The notes under the pieces are model-generated. The model saw only the letters and a program-made list of their open reading frames with translations, was not told the origin of the DNA and did no database searches. Positions 51,101 through 61,842 of a stretch of DNA of 64,000 nt are shown piece by piece. Origin of the DNA: Xestospongia bergquistia (lineage: Eukaryota; Porifera; Demospongiae; Haplosclerida; Petrosiidae); assembly GCA_963965975.1 (NCBI GenBank), contig OZ014423.1, positions 5,420,301-5,484,300 of the forward strand. Direction: 5' to 3'. Every line of letters starts with the position of its first letter. Within the stretch, counting starts at the first letter, position 1. The position numbers and the translations under genes are program-made.

Positions 51101-51780
51101 TAGTGTTGTTTATTTTTGCCTGCTTTACACTAATTATTGGATTAGTGTACACACTATTTGTATTTTTATGCCCATTGTTTGAACGATATGATCATAAACT
51201 GTCGTGTTGCCCCAAGTTGACATGGAAATTGAAACCACTTATCGATGCTTATTGTGGTCCATATAAGGACAACTATCGCTATTGGACAGGTCTTTTATTA
51301 ATTGTTCGTGTTGTTATTACAGTTATTTTCTCATATACCTCAGGTATGGCACCATATCTTAACAACTACATTATCTGCCTGGTATGTGTGCTATTATTAA
51401 CCATCCTAATATTGGTACGGGGACAAGTGTATCGGGTTTCATATCTCAATCACATTGAAATTGCCTTCCTCTTCAATTTGTTTGTGATCTCCAGTACTAG
51501 CTCTCTTCTAGTAATGACAGATTATATAGAAGCTACGGATGTGGTCACTGTCATTTCCATTAGTATCTCTTTCTTGTTCTTTATTGGTATCATCTGCATT
51601 CATCTTGCTTTGCTATTTAAAAAGTTCAAGCGATCCCAACATAATACTCATGATGAACGTTTTACAAATATAATTGCTGATAATGAAACCAACCCTTTGA
51701 TTGATGGAGAAAGGAACAATTACTCTCCAGCTATAACCATTCATAGAAGAGAATCATTGATATTCGGATTTTGCAATTGA
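48169..51780 (+). CDS. Beta-helix ectodomain plus multi-pass membrane protein, single exon
   Basis: A 3.6 kb intronless frame; ATG 48169 puts a signal peptide (MLCSQLYLLLVLLTCVII) at the N-terminus, giving 1203 residues. ATG 48082 would add 29. The ectodomain (about residues 40-600) has parallel beta-helix repeats resembling chlamydial polymorphic membrane protein repeats: FxxN followed by GG(G/A)x, as in FLDN..YGGGLSL, FIGN..IGGAGVY, FIKN..FGGGLSF, then NGGGLSI and FIGN..NGGAIYV. A Cys-rich stretch follows, ending CGQCQPGLSVMLGSNKC. About eight to nine hydrophobic helices follow from LTLLLPVMLLGLGLVFFLM to FLFFIGIICIHLALLF, then a polar cytoplasmic tail. Probably a surface receptor or adhesion protein. 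Not a family I can name. Confidence 0.8.
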   Translation: MLCSQLYLLLVLLTCVIITSTESWLNYLVLTSPDSPCPGYYNECHIFSHYIRYGFQYFGNNSIRFVFEEGEHIMNAGAVLPFISFINIDNITMTNTRIQGYNPMKSTAVIRCINDTGGFSFHNCKSVTIINLAFVDCGSSYGTLEFSQTAFVRLSYVTIENGRGLGTSISEVEQLLIEFSSFSQKRSVNISSQCFHTTEEHGNVRLVNMKTEFSTVVIKNSNFTNGCIKDIGRDSLGSGGGILVYILYGISSNITTKNCRFLDNYSPGSYGGGLSLQFLDCYSCYALIDSCTFIGNTADIGGAGVYIAVYKHYEYNENNVVIHVMNSQFIKNKSPRFGGGLSFFLIEGGAISITIDNSIFEGNIGSSIYVGKAFHSLDVYDVSLPKRSKFLIVNTTINGGRNAETYQHKSPEIPAISFNFPTCITVVYARNLKVVNNDMPGISLINANIIFSGRNNIIANNTSLYNGGGLSISKGYYFDVTKSSQLIFIGNRAKENGGAIYVPGNPNSNLNLYNDQMCTFHCGDSTGSVIFIDNKAGHEGNVMYGGVIFDCWPPPTESHYLNCSHLRWQYDTNDNSSITSPPTMVCACEQGRPKCDSNIVHNQSIYPGQWINVSLITVGECGGISSGSISPIIKGATIFTNGNYRTMHQCKEFNFLLKPLNYSDTANISAELNITVPAEKHFGNYFVKVKITFKPCPIGFKYNTSTRSCDCSPEIQSTISEVICNISTMLITRGGNNWISYSEENDCIIAYSHCPYDYCNTTSIPFNIINSTNSQCMYNRTGILCGQCQPGLSVMLGSNKCALCSNIYLTLLLPVMLLGLGLVFFLMILNLTVSVGTINALLFYANIVKLNETAFFPRGKIAVVSQFIAWLNLDMGIETCFFNGLTDYWKTWLQFVFPIYLWLLVIAIIIGCHYSIRLSRICPSNSVPVLVTVIFMSYTKLLRSITSALMMNQLQCGQYSQLVWSVDGNIMYWKPSHLVLFIFACFTLIIGLVYTLFVFLCPLFERYDHKLSCCPKLTWKLKPLIDAYCGPYKDNYRYWTGLLLIVRVVITVIFSYTSGMAPYLNNYIICLVCVLLLTILILVRGQVYRVSYLNHIEIAFLFNLFVISSTSSLLVMTDYIEATDVVTVISISISFLFFIGIICIHLALLFKKFKRSQHNTHDERFTNIIADNETNPLIDGERNNYSPAITIHRRESLIFGFCN

Positions 51781-52287
51781 GACATAAACTCCAATTGTAT
51801 AGTAAATTCCCCTCTCATGAGATAATGAAAATAATGTTACAATTAATATAGACATTTGGTGGTTGATATAGATTCGTTTCTGCATATAATTCGAACAAAA
51901 TATTCTTTTGTAAACTGTCAATTCATGACATATTTTCAAAATTTTGTTTGTAATAACAGGTATAACTTTTATTCATAACAAGTGTAGCTGATTATTTATA
52001 TATTACTTAGGGAATGTTTGTAATACATGTGTACATATGTGTTTTCATTATAAGAAGTTGTTATTGTTTTCTGACTAGTGAGTGTAATGTTGTATGATAT
52101 ATACATTTTGGATGACAAAATTGTTAACAGTTTTTGAAGGAAAAGTAAAATTGCTTTTCTAAAAAGCATATCAATATTACACTTATATATACAAAGAATT
52201 CAACACACTAAGAATGTCAATTGCCTATTGAAAAACAAGTGAACTTTATATGTAATGGACAATAGTATGACAGAGACACAAAATTAC
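51781..52287. other. Convergent intergenic region, nothing seen
   Basis: About 500 bp of AT-rich sequence between the 3' ends of the beta-helix membrane gene (+) and the seven-helix gene (-). Confidence 0.4.
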
Positions 52288-54111
52288 TTAGACTGTCATG
52301 TTCCTCCCTTCAATTCGTGCAGGAAATGAAGGACGTCGTATCAATTTAATAATTTCTTTTATTAAAATTTTAGGATTATTATCATGTTCTTCAACCATCA
52401 GAGTATAGCCATCTTGATTATCGTTTTCATCACCATGTTTGGCAAATGAGAAAAAACTAAAAAATTTCAATAAATTACCACTCAAGTACCATCCCACAAG
52501 AGATAGTATCACTCCAGGAAGAAGTGACAAATAACTTCCAGCCTTACCTCTTCTGTCATAGTAATATGCACTAACAAAACCCCAAATAGTGAAGTTAAAT
52601 AAATTGACAGCCACAAATAAGCAAATGGCGAATGTCAACCGACGAAAGTCTTGCTTATTTTTGCAGGGACAACACATGCCAATGGACGGTGAAATCAGGT
52701 GTAGAAATAAAGCATTAGCAATCCACAGAATAACAAGTGACAAAATGAAATACATCAGTAAGATGATGTATCCAAGTGGATTCTGAAAGAAGTTACTAAA
52801 GAATTTTATCAACAAGAAAAGTGCTGTATGCGGAAGAAAGAAAATATAAGCAAAAACAAATGCTTGAGTGTAGATGCTTGCACAAGATGATTTGCTGCAT
52901 ATAATTTTAGAGGTGCTTGGAAAGAAATCTTTTTTTAATTTTAGATGGAGGCACACAATACAAAAGATAGGTATGATGAACATCAACATTTCAAACAATA
53001 GCAAAACCTCTAATACACTTATGCAAATACCTCCAGCATACCATGTCATATAAGTCATTGCAACAAAAGACATGAAAATAGTGAAAAGGAAAGACCAGAA
53101 AAAGGCACTCTTTTGATTCCCATCAACATTGTAGTTGTAAGCACATTTGTAAATGCGATGACGTAGTTTGTAGACAAGCATAAAAATAACAATGTTAAAC
53201 AGAAAGTATGAAAGCAATACGGAGACATACCTAATATCTTGGAGTACTTCAATTCCTAGGTCACGATAAGGTGCCGCATAACCAACTGCTATTTCACTGC
53301 TGTACTTCAACCAGGGCAGTTTTTGCCCTTTGACTGCATATCCTTGAAGCTAAAAGAGATTATGAAATGAATAATTATGTTGAGTAGAAATATATCTAGT
53401 TTATAATATACTTTAATTTACTTATAATATAACATACACAGTTTATAATGTACTTATAACAACATACACTGGTACCTTTGCCGTTAGTGTTGTGAGTGCC
53501 AACTGGATTGGTGATGGATGATCAGTAATAGACACAACATAGTCAAGGACATTTTCTGAGTTATATGAATGAGGAGTGTTGCTACGACTGTGACACCAAT
53601 TACATGGGAAAGATCTTTCATTAACACAAGCAAGACCATGCTCTGATGATAACAACTCACTCCTATTCAGATATAGATTCAGCTCAACAACTTTTTCTTT
53701 TAATCCACCAACAACAAAAGGGCATAGTTCAAGTGTTCTATAAATGGCATCATGGACTAAGAGAGGAGTTCGTCCCCACAAGAAATCAGCCTTTACACAA
53801 CAGTAACCATCAGGACAGTCGTTGGTTTTGTTACACTGATCATGACTTTTCCAGCAATCCATGCATTGGTCTGTGCAGTCTTCATTGTAAGGTATTTGAA
53901 TGTTGTATTTCACTCTGACAGAGCGTGGTGGCCTTTCTTGGTCAGAATAGAATACACCAGCAAGTTTTCGTAGAGAAATACAATCATTTGACAATGTGTC
54001 TTCCAAAATTGCAGCAATTGTGTACTGATCATTCTCTGAAATTGTATTTGAACAACTAAAAACAGTTTGATGAAATAAGCAAACCCAAATCAGAGGTATC
54101 AGCATCACCAT
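52288..54111 (-). CDS. Cys-rich ectodomain plus seven-helix membrane protein, copy 1
   Basis: Two exons, complement of 53476-54111 and 52288-53349, 565 residues. Starts at ATG 54111 with a signal peptide (MVMLIPLIWVCLFHQTVFSC). The ectodomain (about 190 residues) is Cys-rich: NDCISLRKLAGVF, QERPPRSVRVKYNIQIP, DQCMDCW, DGYCCVKADFLWGRTPLLV, YRTLELCPF, FPCNWC. The intron falls exactly between ectodomain and membrane part. Exon 2 has seven hydrophobic segments (YVSVLLSYFLFNIVIFMLVY; FFWSFLFTIFMSFVAM; LEVLLLFEMLMFIIPIFCIV; AFVFAYIFFLPHTALFLLI; GYIILLMYFILSLVILWIAN; LTFAICLFVAVNLFNFTIWG; LLPGVILSLVGWYLSG) and a short cytoplasmic tail. Topology is GPCR-like, but no GPCR motif (DRY, NPxxY) was seen. 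Paralog lies directly upstream. Confidence 0.82.
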
Positions 54112-54499
54112 TATTTGAGACCACCTCAAGCTATATGCCTATAGAATAAGATAGAACTGAAAGTAGACATCAACGATGTCTTTTTACAAAGAGTCCCAAT
54201 TCTATATAAACTTTCATTGTTTGTAATGTTGATGCTGTAAACATATAACATTAACCTTATGGTGTAATATAATTGTATGTTTATATTAGTATGTGTCACC
54301 ACCATATTTTGCAACAATTAGTGCGTACATGGATTTTATTGGTTAGTGAATTGATATTCAATTAAAAAGAAAATGATTGGCTACAGAGTAAAATAATTGC
54401 TGGTAATTAGAGTAGAAACAAATTATAGAAAAAATTATTAATTGTGCAACCATTTTATTTGACACTTTACAATGAAATATCTGATGCATTATCTTGTCA
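54112..54499. other. Spacer between the two seven-helix genes, nothing seen
   Basis: About 390 bp. It contains the promoter of copy 1 and the 3' end of copy 2. A possible 5' untranslated intron acceptor (CTATAG) lies near 54136. Confidence 0.35.
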
Positions 54500-56659
54500 T
54501 CATACAGGTGGTGTACTTTCATTATTATCTTGATAAATTAATGATGATGGTCTAGTGACGACATTAACAAAACGTCTCAACCTTTTAACACTATATCTTG
54601 CTTGCTGACCTCTTTCCTGAATGGTATTAAATAAAGCAAGATCATCTAAACTAATGTCTTCTGATTTGTTCTCATTTTCATTATCAGTAATTTCATCATC
54701 ATTTATTGCTATGTATTCTTCTTCATCAGATGTTTTTGAGCGAGTAAACATGTCAAACAATTTGACTAAGTCGCCACTTAAATACCAACCAAGGAAGGTC
54801 ATAGCAAATCCAGGTATGAATGTCAGATAATTTACTGATCTCCCACGTATGTCATAAAAGTAAATAACAACAAAATCCCAAAGAGTGTAATATAAGACAT
54901 TGAATGCTATTACTAAGCATAGAGCAAAAAAAAATCTCCGTCTGTCAGTTTTATTTGTGCATATACTACAGGTTTCTGATGAAAAGGGAGTTGATAAGTG
55001 AAGAAAGAGAGCATTTCCAATCCAAAGGGTAATGATAGATAGACCAAGATACATTAGCAATACCAAATAACTGAATGGATTATAAATAAAGCTCATGCTA
55101 ATCTCCAATATTAAGTACAACAATACGTGTGGAATGGAATAAAGTAACCAAAAGATTAATACTTGTATTATATAATTCATACATTTCCATCTCACACAGC
55201 AGCAGAAAAAAGGAGATACAACGAAAAAATTTGGTATCTTTTTTAAATGAAAACAAGATACTAGGCCATGAGGTATCGTGAACAGCAAAGCAATTCCAAG
55301 CAGCAACATTTCAAACAATGATAAACACAGACCTTCGTGGACAATTGTGACCATCAACATACTAAACCCAGTTAAGATCGTTGTCATAACAAATGAAAAG
55401 AAGAAAGCATTGTTAATACGCTCAATATTAATGTAAATATAAGTCCTTCTATACAATCGTTGGCGATGCTTGTAAACCAACATGAATATCATGACATGGA
55501 ACAAGAAGTAACCAACAAAAGAGCCCAAATAACGAAACACAACTAGAGGTCTTTTTGTTATAACAGGATAAGGAGCTGCATATCCAATAGCTAAATTACT
55601 TGAGTAGGTTAGCCATGGGAGTTTTTGTGACTTCACTGCATAGCCTTGTAACTATGGAAATGTAAAAAAGGTACTATAAAACAAAGATATGTATAATTAT
55701 GTGTGGAAAGTTGAGATCAGCTGACTGTAGTGTGTTATGGTAGTTCTAGACAAGCTATTGTGTAGTACAGAGTAAGTTATGCTAATCTAGTTGAAATAAT
55801 GTTGTGCTAAAACTCAATAGATCATACTCTACTACATAACAGCTTGTCGATAGCTAGGACTATGATCTATTGACTTGTAGCATGACATTATTTTGATAGA
55901 TTAGGATAACTTACTCTATTACACAACAGCTTGTCTAAAACTATCACAACACATTACAGTCAGCTGATCTCAACTTTCAAATTAACAACAAAGTTAATTA
56001 AAAAGTTGTTATATTAATAGTTATATTAATACCTTTTCTGTGAGTGTGATCAGTGCTTTATCTAATGGAGATGGTCTTTCAGCATATACCCCTACATCAT
56101 CAAGACTATTTGTTCCTTTTTTGTATTGTCCAGTATAGCCATTGTACTCAATGCACCAACCACATGGAAACTTTCTTTGGATAATACAATTAATTTCATC
56201 TTGTTTATTGCTGGTATTGTTCAAAGTTAGATTGGTCGTTATGTTTTTTTGAGTATTACTCTCTAACATGAAAGGGCATATCGCTAGTGTTCTATAAATT
56301 TCATCTTCCACTAATAGTGGTATTCGTCCCCATAGAAACTCCTTCTTGATACAACAATATTCATCTGGACATGTTTCGCTGAAAGTATTGCATACATCAT
56401 TCCAACAACTGCAATGAGATTTGCAATCTTTGTCAATTGGGATATTAATGGTGTAGTCTACCTTGACAGAGTGAGGTGGTCTCTCTTGACTTGAGAAGAA
56501 GATGCCACTTAGTTTGCGAAGAGCTATGCAATCATTAGCTAAAGCATTCTCTAATATTGCTGCTATAATGTACTGGTCTTCCTCACTGGTTGGACAATCT
56601 GCCTTAACTAGAGAAGATAGTGAAGTACTGTATGGAAGCAAGAAAATGAATAACTGCAT
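54500..56659 (-). CDS. Cys-rich ectodomain plus seven-helix membrane protein, copy 2
   Basis: Two exons, complement of 56033-56659 and 54500-55651, 592 residues, same layout and phase-0 intron position as copy 1. Signal peptide MQLFIFLLPYSTSLSSLVKA. Ectodomain conserves NDCIALRKLSGIFFSSQERPP, DEYCCIKKEFLWGRIPLLV, YRTLAICPF and FPCGWC. The junction LQGYAVKSQKLPWLTYSS opens exon 2; seven hydrophobic segments follow, including YLVLLMYLGLSIITLWIGNAL and TFLGWYLSGDLVKLFDMF. The C-terminal tail is longer and acidic (DEEEYIAINDDEITDNE), with basic RYSVKRLRRFVNVV after it, so the cytoplasmic side has diverged most. The intron holds a foldback element. It is divergent from the 56777 gene by 117 bp. 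Confidence 0.82.
55706..55978. repeat. Near-complete foldback (hairpin) element in an intron
   Basis: The left arm starts GAAAGTTGAGATCAGCTGAC and the right arm is its reverse complement ending GTCAGCTGATCTCAACTTTC. Pairing continues inward with scattered mismatches through GACAAGCT, GAGTAAGTTA, CTAATCTA and CAATAGATCATA, so almost all 273 bp fold into one long hairpin. The origin is probably a MITE or an inverted duplication. Confidence 0.88.
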
Positions 56660-56776
56660 AGTCCTGCAGCAATAGAAGTAATACGGTATCTATTGACTTG
56701 TTGTATAATTAAGTACTAACCAACGTGTTGTTAGTCCCAGCCTTACATTCTTAAGTGAAACAGCTTAGTCATCAAT

Positions 56777-57650
56777 ATGCCTTCTGATGGTAAATTCAGT
56801 TTTTCTATACTCATTGGTGGTCGTGCTGTACCAGAATACGAGATCAATGGAGAATGTATGATAGAAAGCAATCTTTTCACTCCTTACAGTTTTCATCAAA
56901 GAGTTCCTGAGTTTGTTAATGGTGAAGATGAAACCCAAGAATGGCCAGTCACCCCATATGAGATACAGTTATTCCTTCTTCCTGGAATGGATGCATCTTG
57001 GATGACTGTCTTTGTTGATGGAGTCAAAGTAGCTAAACATGTACTCAAGGAAGGACAGAATCGGTAATACATTAGACTAGACTAGCTCATTTCCATGTTA
57101 GCTTTATTTTTCACATGTGTTACATTATTGAATATTATTTTATCATGCAGGATTGTGAAAGGTTTTTCAGATGATCGAAAAACAAAGGAATTCCTTTTTT
57201 CGCTTCCAAGATTTGCTCGAGATGAGGTTGGAGTTGATTTTTTGTCATTATCTTATTACCAATTTATTTATACAGGGGGATAGAATTGCTGCTGGTAGGA
57301 AAACGGAAATTGGTACAATTAAAGTTCAACGTTTTGCAGCTACTTTTGTAAGAAAAGAATATCGTGACAGCAGGAGCAAACACCATCACGGGATTGATTT
57401 TAGTCAAGCCAATAAGAAAGATGCAAGTGACATAACAGGAGGTGGTTATACAATGTCTACTACCAAAGTCGGTCGTGTCATCGAAGAAACTACCTCAGAT
57501 CATTCAGGTATGGTGACTGTTTGGGATATTGGAGAGCAATTAGGAGAATTGATTGTTCATTATCACATGCCCTATACGCTAATTGAGAAGGGTGCTCGAC
57601 TTGTAAAGATGGATTGGGGCACTACACCTACTACTGACACAACAACATAG
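56777..57650 (+). CDS. Conserved-looking protein of unknown family
   Basis: Three exons (56777-57063, 57151-57226, 57276-57650) join in phase, 245 residues. Starts MPSDGKFSFSILIGGRAVPEY. The first about 95 residues look like a beta-rich domain (YEIQLFLLPGMDASWMTVFV, then GVKVAKHVL). The middle has basic RKTEIGTIKVQRFAATFVRKEY and His-rich SKHHHGID. A final beta/Trp segment (GMVTVWDIGEQLGELIVHYH) is followed by a Thr-rich end. There is no signal peptide or membrane helix. I do not recognise the family. The clean splice structure and composition argue that it is real. It shares a 117-bp divergent promoter with seven-helix copy 2. Confidence 0.75.
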
Positions 57651-57788
57651 TACAAATCATTGCTTATTATTACATACAAATGGAATTTTTTCAAATCCTT
57701 CATTGCAGATTTAGTTATCTCATATTATCATGTTTCGTATTATTATACTACTACTATATAAATTGTTAAGTTGTGATATCTATAGTGG

Positions 57789-59994
57789 TTACTGTGTAAT
57801 GTTGTCTAATTTATCTTGGGTTGTGTCACATTTAGTTGGAGAAGAAGCTCTTGGAGATAATACTGCCACACCTTCTGGCATTGAAGGAAGTGCATGATGA
57901 AACTTTTTATGTATTTTAGGTGTTAATCCGTCAGCTTTAAGTTGCTGTCGTATAGAAGCCATAGATCCAGGTTTTTGCATGCACTCTTCAACTAGCTGTG
58001 TTATGGTTAGTTTGGTTCCATTTGGTTTAGGAGGATTGACCAAGCTCTTATGTGTCATGACATCAAAAGAACGTCTTGGTTTTGATAGGTCTCCTTGACC
58101 TTGAGTAAGTGGAGCAGTATCTAAATCCAAGATATCTATTGTCTCTCGAGCCTCGCTGCTGAATTCCAAACTATTATTGATAAGTGAAGAAGGTATCGAT
58201 CCTACTGATCCTCTTTGTTGTTGGTTTGAAATCACGTTGTGAACTTTTGTTTTTTTCTTTTTAACATGTGGAGAATGAGTTGACACTTGAATACTTGGCA
58301 TCAACGATTTCTCATTTTTGTCACTGGTTTCTAGATCTCTCTTTGCCTCTTCAGGTATGCTACCATTCTGAGTTTGATTCAATGACTCGATTGTTTCTTT
58401 CAGATATGCAATTTCATCTTTTGCTTGTGATAATTCTTGCAGTAACTGTTGTTTCATTTGACTGAACATTTCATGTGCTTTACTTCTTTCTTCAGACAAA
58501 GCCTGCTCTTTTTGTTTATGAAATTGATGTAATTTCTCTTGTAGCATACGTAATTGACCTTCAAGGGCAACAATCCTATAAAACGGCTTTTCTGAATCCT
58601 TCAGAGAAATAAATTTAAATATTACATACAATGCAATGTTTCTAGTTTAGCTTACTCTAACTGAAGCTGCTTGAAGTATAGTCACTGATTCATGTTGATT
58701 TTCTTCTTTAGCAATATCCAATGCAGATTTTCCATACTAGAAGAACAAGTTAGTGTAGGTTGCATTGCTGTTATTTATTACCTGTGTCTCCATACTTATT
58801 ACAGCTCCTTCCTTTAGCAGTAGCTCTATCACACTTGTGTTACCTTTCCATGCTGCAACATGGAGAGCTGTAAATTTATGCTGTATAAAAATGTTATTAA
58901 AATCCATACAGTTTCACAATGGCTTTTAACTAACTGTATTTGTTGCATTGACATCTAACCCAATTGCTATCAGTATCCTAGCAACATCATAGTGACCATT
59001 ATAACATGCTGACATCAAAGCTGTCCATCCTTCTTTGCTTCTAGCTTTAAAGAAAGCTCCCATAGCAAGCAAGAGTAGGACAACATTAACATGACCTTCT
59101 GCGCTAGCTTCATGAAGTGGAGTAAAGCCACGCTATTTAATGAATAAAGTGAGTTTTATAGTGTAATTAATAACTTCTTACCTTTGATGTACAGTTAATA
59201 TCAATGACATCCATCCTCAATATAACGGAAACAGTTTGTACATGTCCATAATGACATGTTATGTGAAGACAGTTTCGTCCATGCTGCAAAACATAAAATA
59301 AAGAGGGAGGATTAATAATATTCATAATTCCTTTTATAACTAATGTGTATGTTTGATGTTTAGTGAAGAGATTGATATTCATGTACTGGGAAATGATTGT
59401 ATATATGATCTCTAGGTGGAACTGATCAAAATAATGTAGTTATTTAAAATTTAATGCAGTTATCTAATAAGTTGCCATACATTATACATCATATTGACTT
59501 AAAATAAAGTTAATGTAACAAGTATTTTAAATTTAACACAACATTTATATCATGTAACAGGCAAACAAGCCAATTCAATACAATATGCACTGTGGTTAAA
59601 TACCAGTAAAAAAGCCATATTTTAATGTAACATTAACACATCTCTAGAGTTAGAATGCAATATAGGAATGTAGACAGTGTGTGTTGAAAAAATCTGCACA
59701 CAATATGTAATGACCTAATTTTGTGTATTTAATAGCTAGTATACGAACACAGTTACATTTACTCACTCTGTCCACAACATTAGCTGCAGATTCACCAGTC
59801 TCCATCAATATACGCTCCATTTCTTTGCTGTATCCCTTTCTAGCTGCTATCAATAATTCGTTAGTCATTGGAGAAGCTGAGCCTTTGTTTGCATCTGGTA
59901 ATAGTTTGTTCAGACCTACATTTTGAACGAGAAATGGAGTATCTGGTCTCACTGAAGTATTGGGTGTAGCTGTTTCTTCCTTTGGAGAGGCCAT
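57789..59994 (-). CDS. Ankyrin-repeat protein with C-terminal coiled coil
   Basis: Six exons on the complement join in phase: 59767-59994, 59182-59283, 58935-59132, 58782-58880, 58656-58736 and 57789-58598, 505 residues. N-terminal about 60 residues disordered, then MTNELLIAARKGYSKEMERIL and ankyrin repeats: HGRNCLHITCHYGHVQTVSVIL, RGFTPLHEASAEGHVNVVLLLL, EGWTALMSACYNGHYDVARILI, HKFTALHVAAWKGNTSVIELLL, YGKSALDIAKEENQHESVTIL. Exons align with repeat units. A coiled coil follows (MLQEKLHQFHKQKEQALSEE to IAYLKETIESL), then a Ser/Lys-rich tail. Probably a cytoplasmic scaffold. It is divergent from another ankyrin gene at 60800; the two differ in architecture. Confidence 0.88.
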
Positions 59995-60799
59995 TCTTTA
60001 TTTGCTTATTGTGACGTCATGTATTATGACGTTACGTGTGCTGCTGAATCAGCGAATTGTTTGATAAATGACGACTTCCACCCTACTGACATAACCAGGG
60101 CACAAAAGGTTGGTGGGGCTTGGGATCTCTTCCTCTGCTTCTCATCAAAGCGGATCTATCTTTCTCCGCCTCCTTTATCTTAAAAGTAAAACTTGGAAGC
60201 TGTTTCTCTTTTAAAAGGAGTACCTTTCTTTCTCGACAATACAAAACAGGTAATTATCAATGATAACGGGGGTTGCTTAGAAAAGTTTGTTTTAAAGTAT
60301 ACATTACTTTAGAATCTACTATTAGCTACTAGTAAAACAGCATCCAATAAGTTGTCTCCTTGAATTTAAAGGCTAAGCTAACGTTTCTAAATTCTCACTC
60401 TTATTTAACACTTTTACATTTTAAGTATGTGATGTTGGCTGGTATTAGCACCGGGGACAGCCTTAGATAGTAATAATGTTTAATATTTAGAGCACATAGT
60501 CAATGTGACAAGTTTGCTCTCTTTAATGTTTACGTACTAACTTTGCAGTAATAATGGTAATAACGTCCGACTAATGTTGTCATCAACTTGTCATTGTGCA
60601 GTTGTCTTGTTATTAACACAATACTTAAGGAATTCTAGTAACACTGAAAGTGTTTGTCTGTAATGATTTGTCTGGTTCAATTTATCCTCGCATAATGGAC
60701 TGTTTTATATGTTGTTGATGCGTTTGGACATTATGTTCAACTCATGTTTTCATTACTATATTGTGAGTCTCTCTCTTTCACTCCAGGACCCCCTGATTG
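59995..60799. promoter_or_regulatory. Divergent promoter region between two ankyrin genes
   Basis: About 800 bp, including a less AT-rich stretch (60000-60250) immediately upstream of the minus-strand gene and an apparent 5' untranslated region or intron before the plus-strand ATG at 60800. A TGACGTCA palindrome-like CRE core (GTGACGTCATG) is visible at about 60010-60020. No coding signal. Confidence 0.4.
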
Positions 60800-61789
60800 A
60801 TGGCAGAAGCAAACAAAGTTCCTATTACAACATCTGAAAAGCTGTAAGTTTTCTTTATAAATTAGATTGTTCTCCATAGCAACAGCCTTGACAAGTTGTT
60901 GACCATTTGTAACAGCTGTAGTGATGTGACAGTGTTATTTCTTCTTGCGTTCTTCTCATAACATTTGTTTAGTTAACAATGACCTTTACATTACATTTTA
61001 GTGTTAGGAAGTCATTCCATACATTATAATATTGTTTCCTTAATATTAATTGTTGTATTACTTTTTGTTATGTTCCTGTGGTTGTGTACATAAACATCAT
61101 TAGCAGTGAGTGATTTGTTGATGAAGTTTGTATTGTTGTCAATAGACACCGAAACATGAACACTATTGTAGCTGACCTCTTTGAATGAAAAAGCCCCTCC
61201 TTTGACTTTATTTATAAGTTCCAAGTTTGTGGGTATATATTTACATTCTTGTGGGCTGTAGTAGAAAGTTAAGTCAATCAGCATGAGTAACTGTCACCCT
61301 ATATACTTACTACATGTGTGCATAGCTGTAGAGTGATATATGATCATGAAACCTGATAACTGTATCCCTCTGATCTCTTTATGTAGTACGACATCATGTC
61401 ATGTATTGATAGTGTTTCATAACATAGAGTACAGTTAAGTGAATTATAGTCTGCCTACTCTTAAGACCACGTCTATCCTATACTATTTACATGAGGAAAA
61501 TAACTGTTATCATATGTTATGTACTTGTTAACGTGTTAATTAACATTGGTATGTTAAGTGCTACTTGTAATAGTCACTCCTCTCTCTCTCTCTCTTTCAG
61601 TGAAGAGGTGGTTTCTCTTATTAATGAAGGGAAAGAAGATGAAGTCAATGAAATATTACGTAATGAGAAGGGATTGTTACATGAAGCATGTGCTACTGGA
61701 TCTGTTGATTCTGTGAAATTATTACTTGACAGAAATGTGCCATTATCTGATTGGAATAAAGTAAAAAAAAGATTGAATTGGGTTGCATT

Positions 61790-61842
<53 letters not shown>

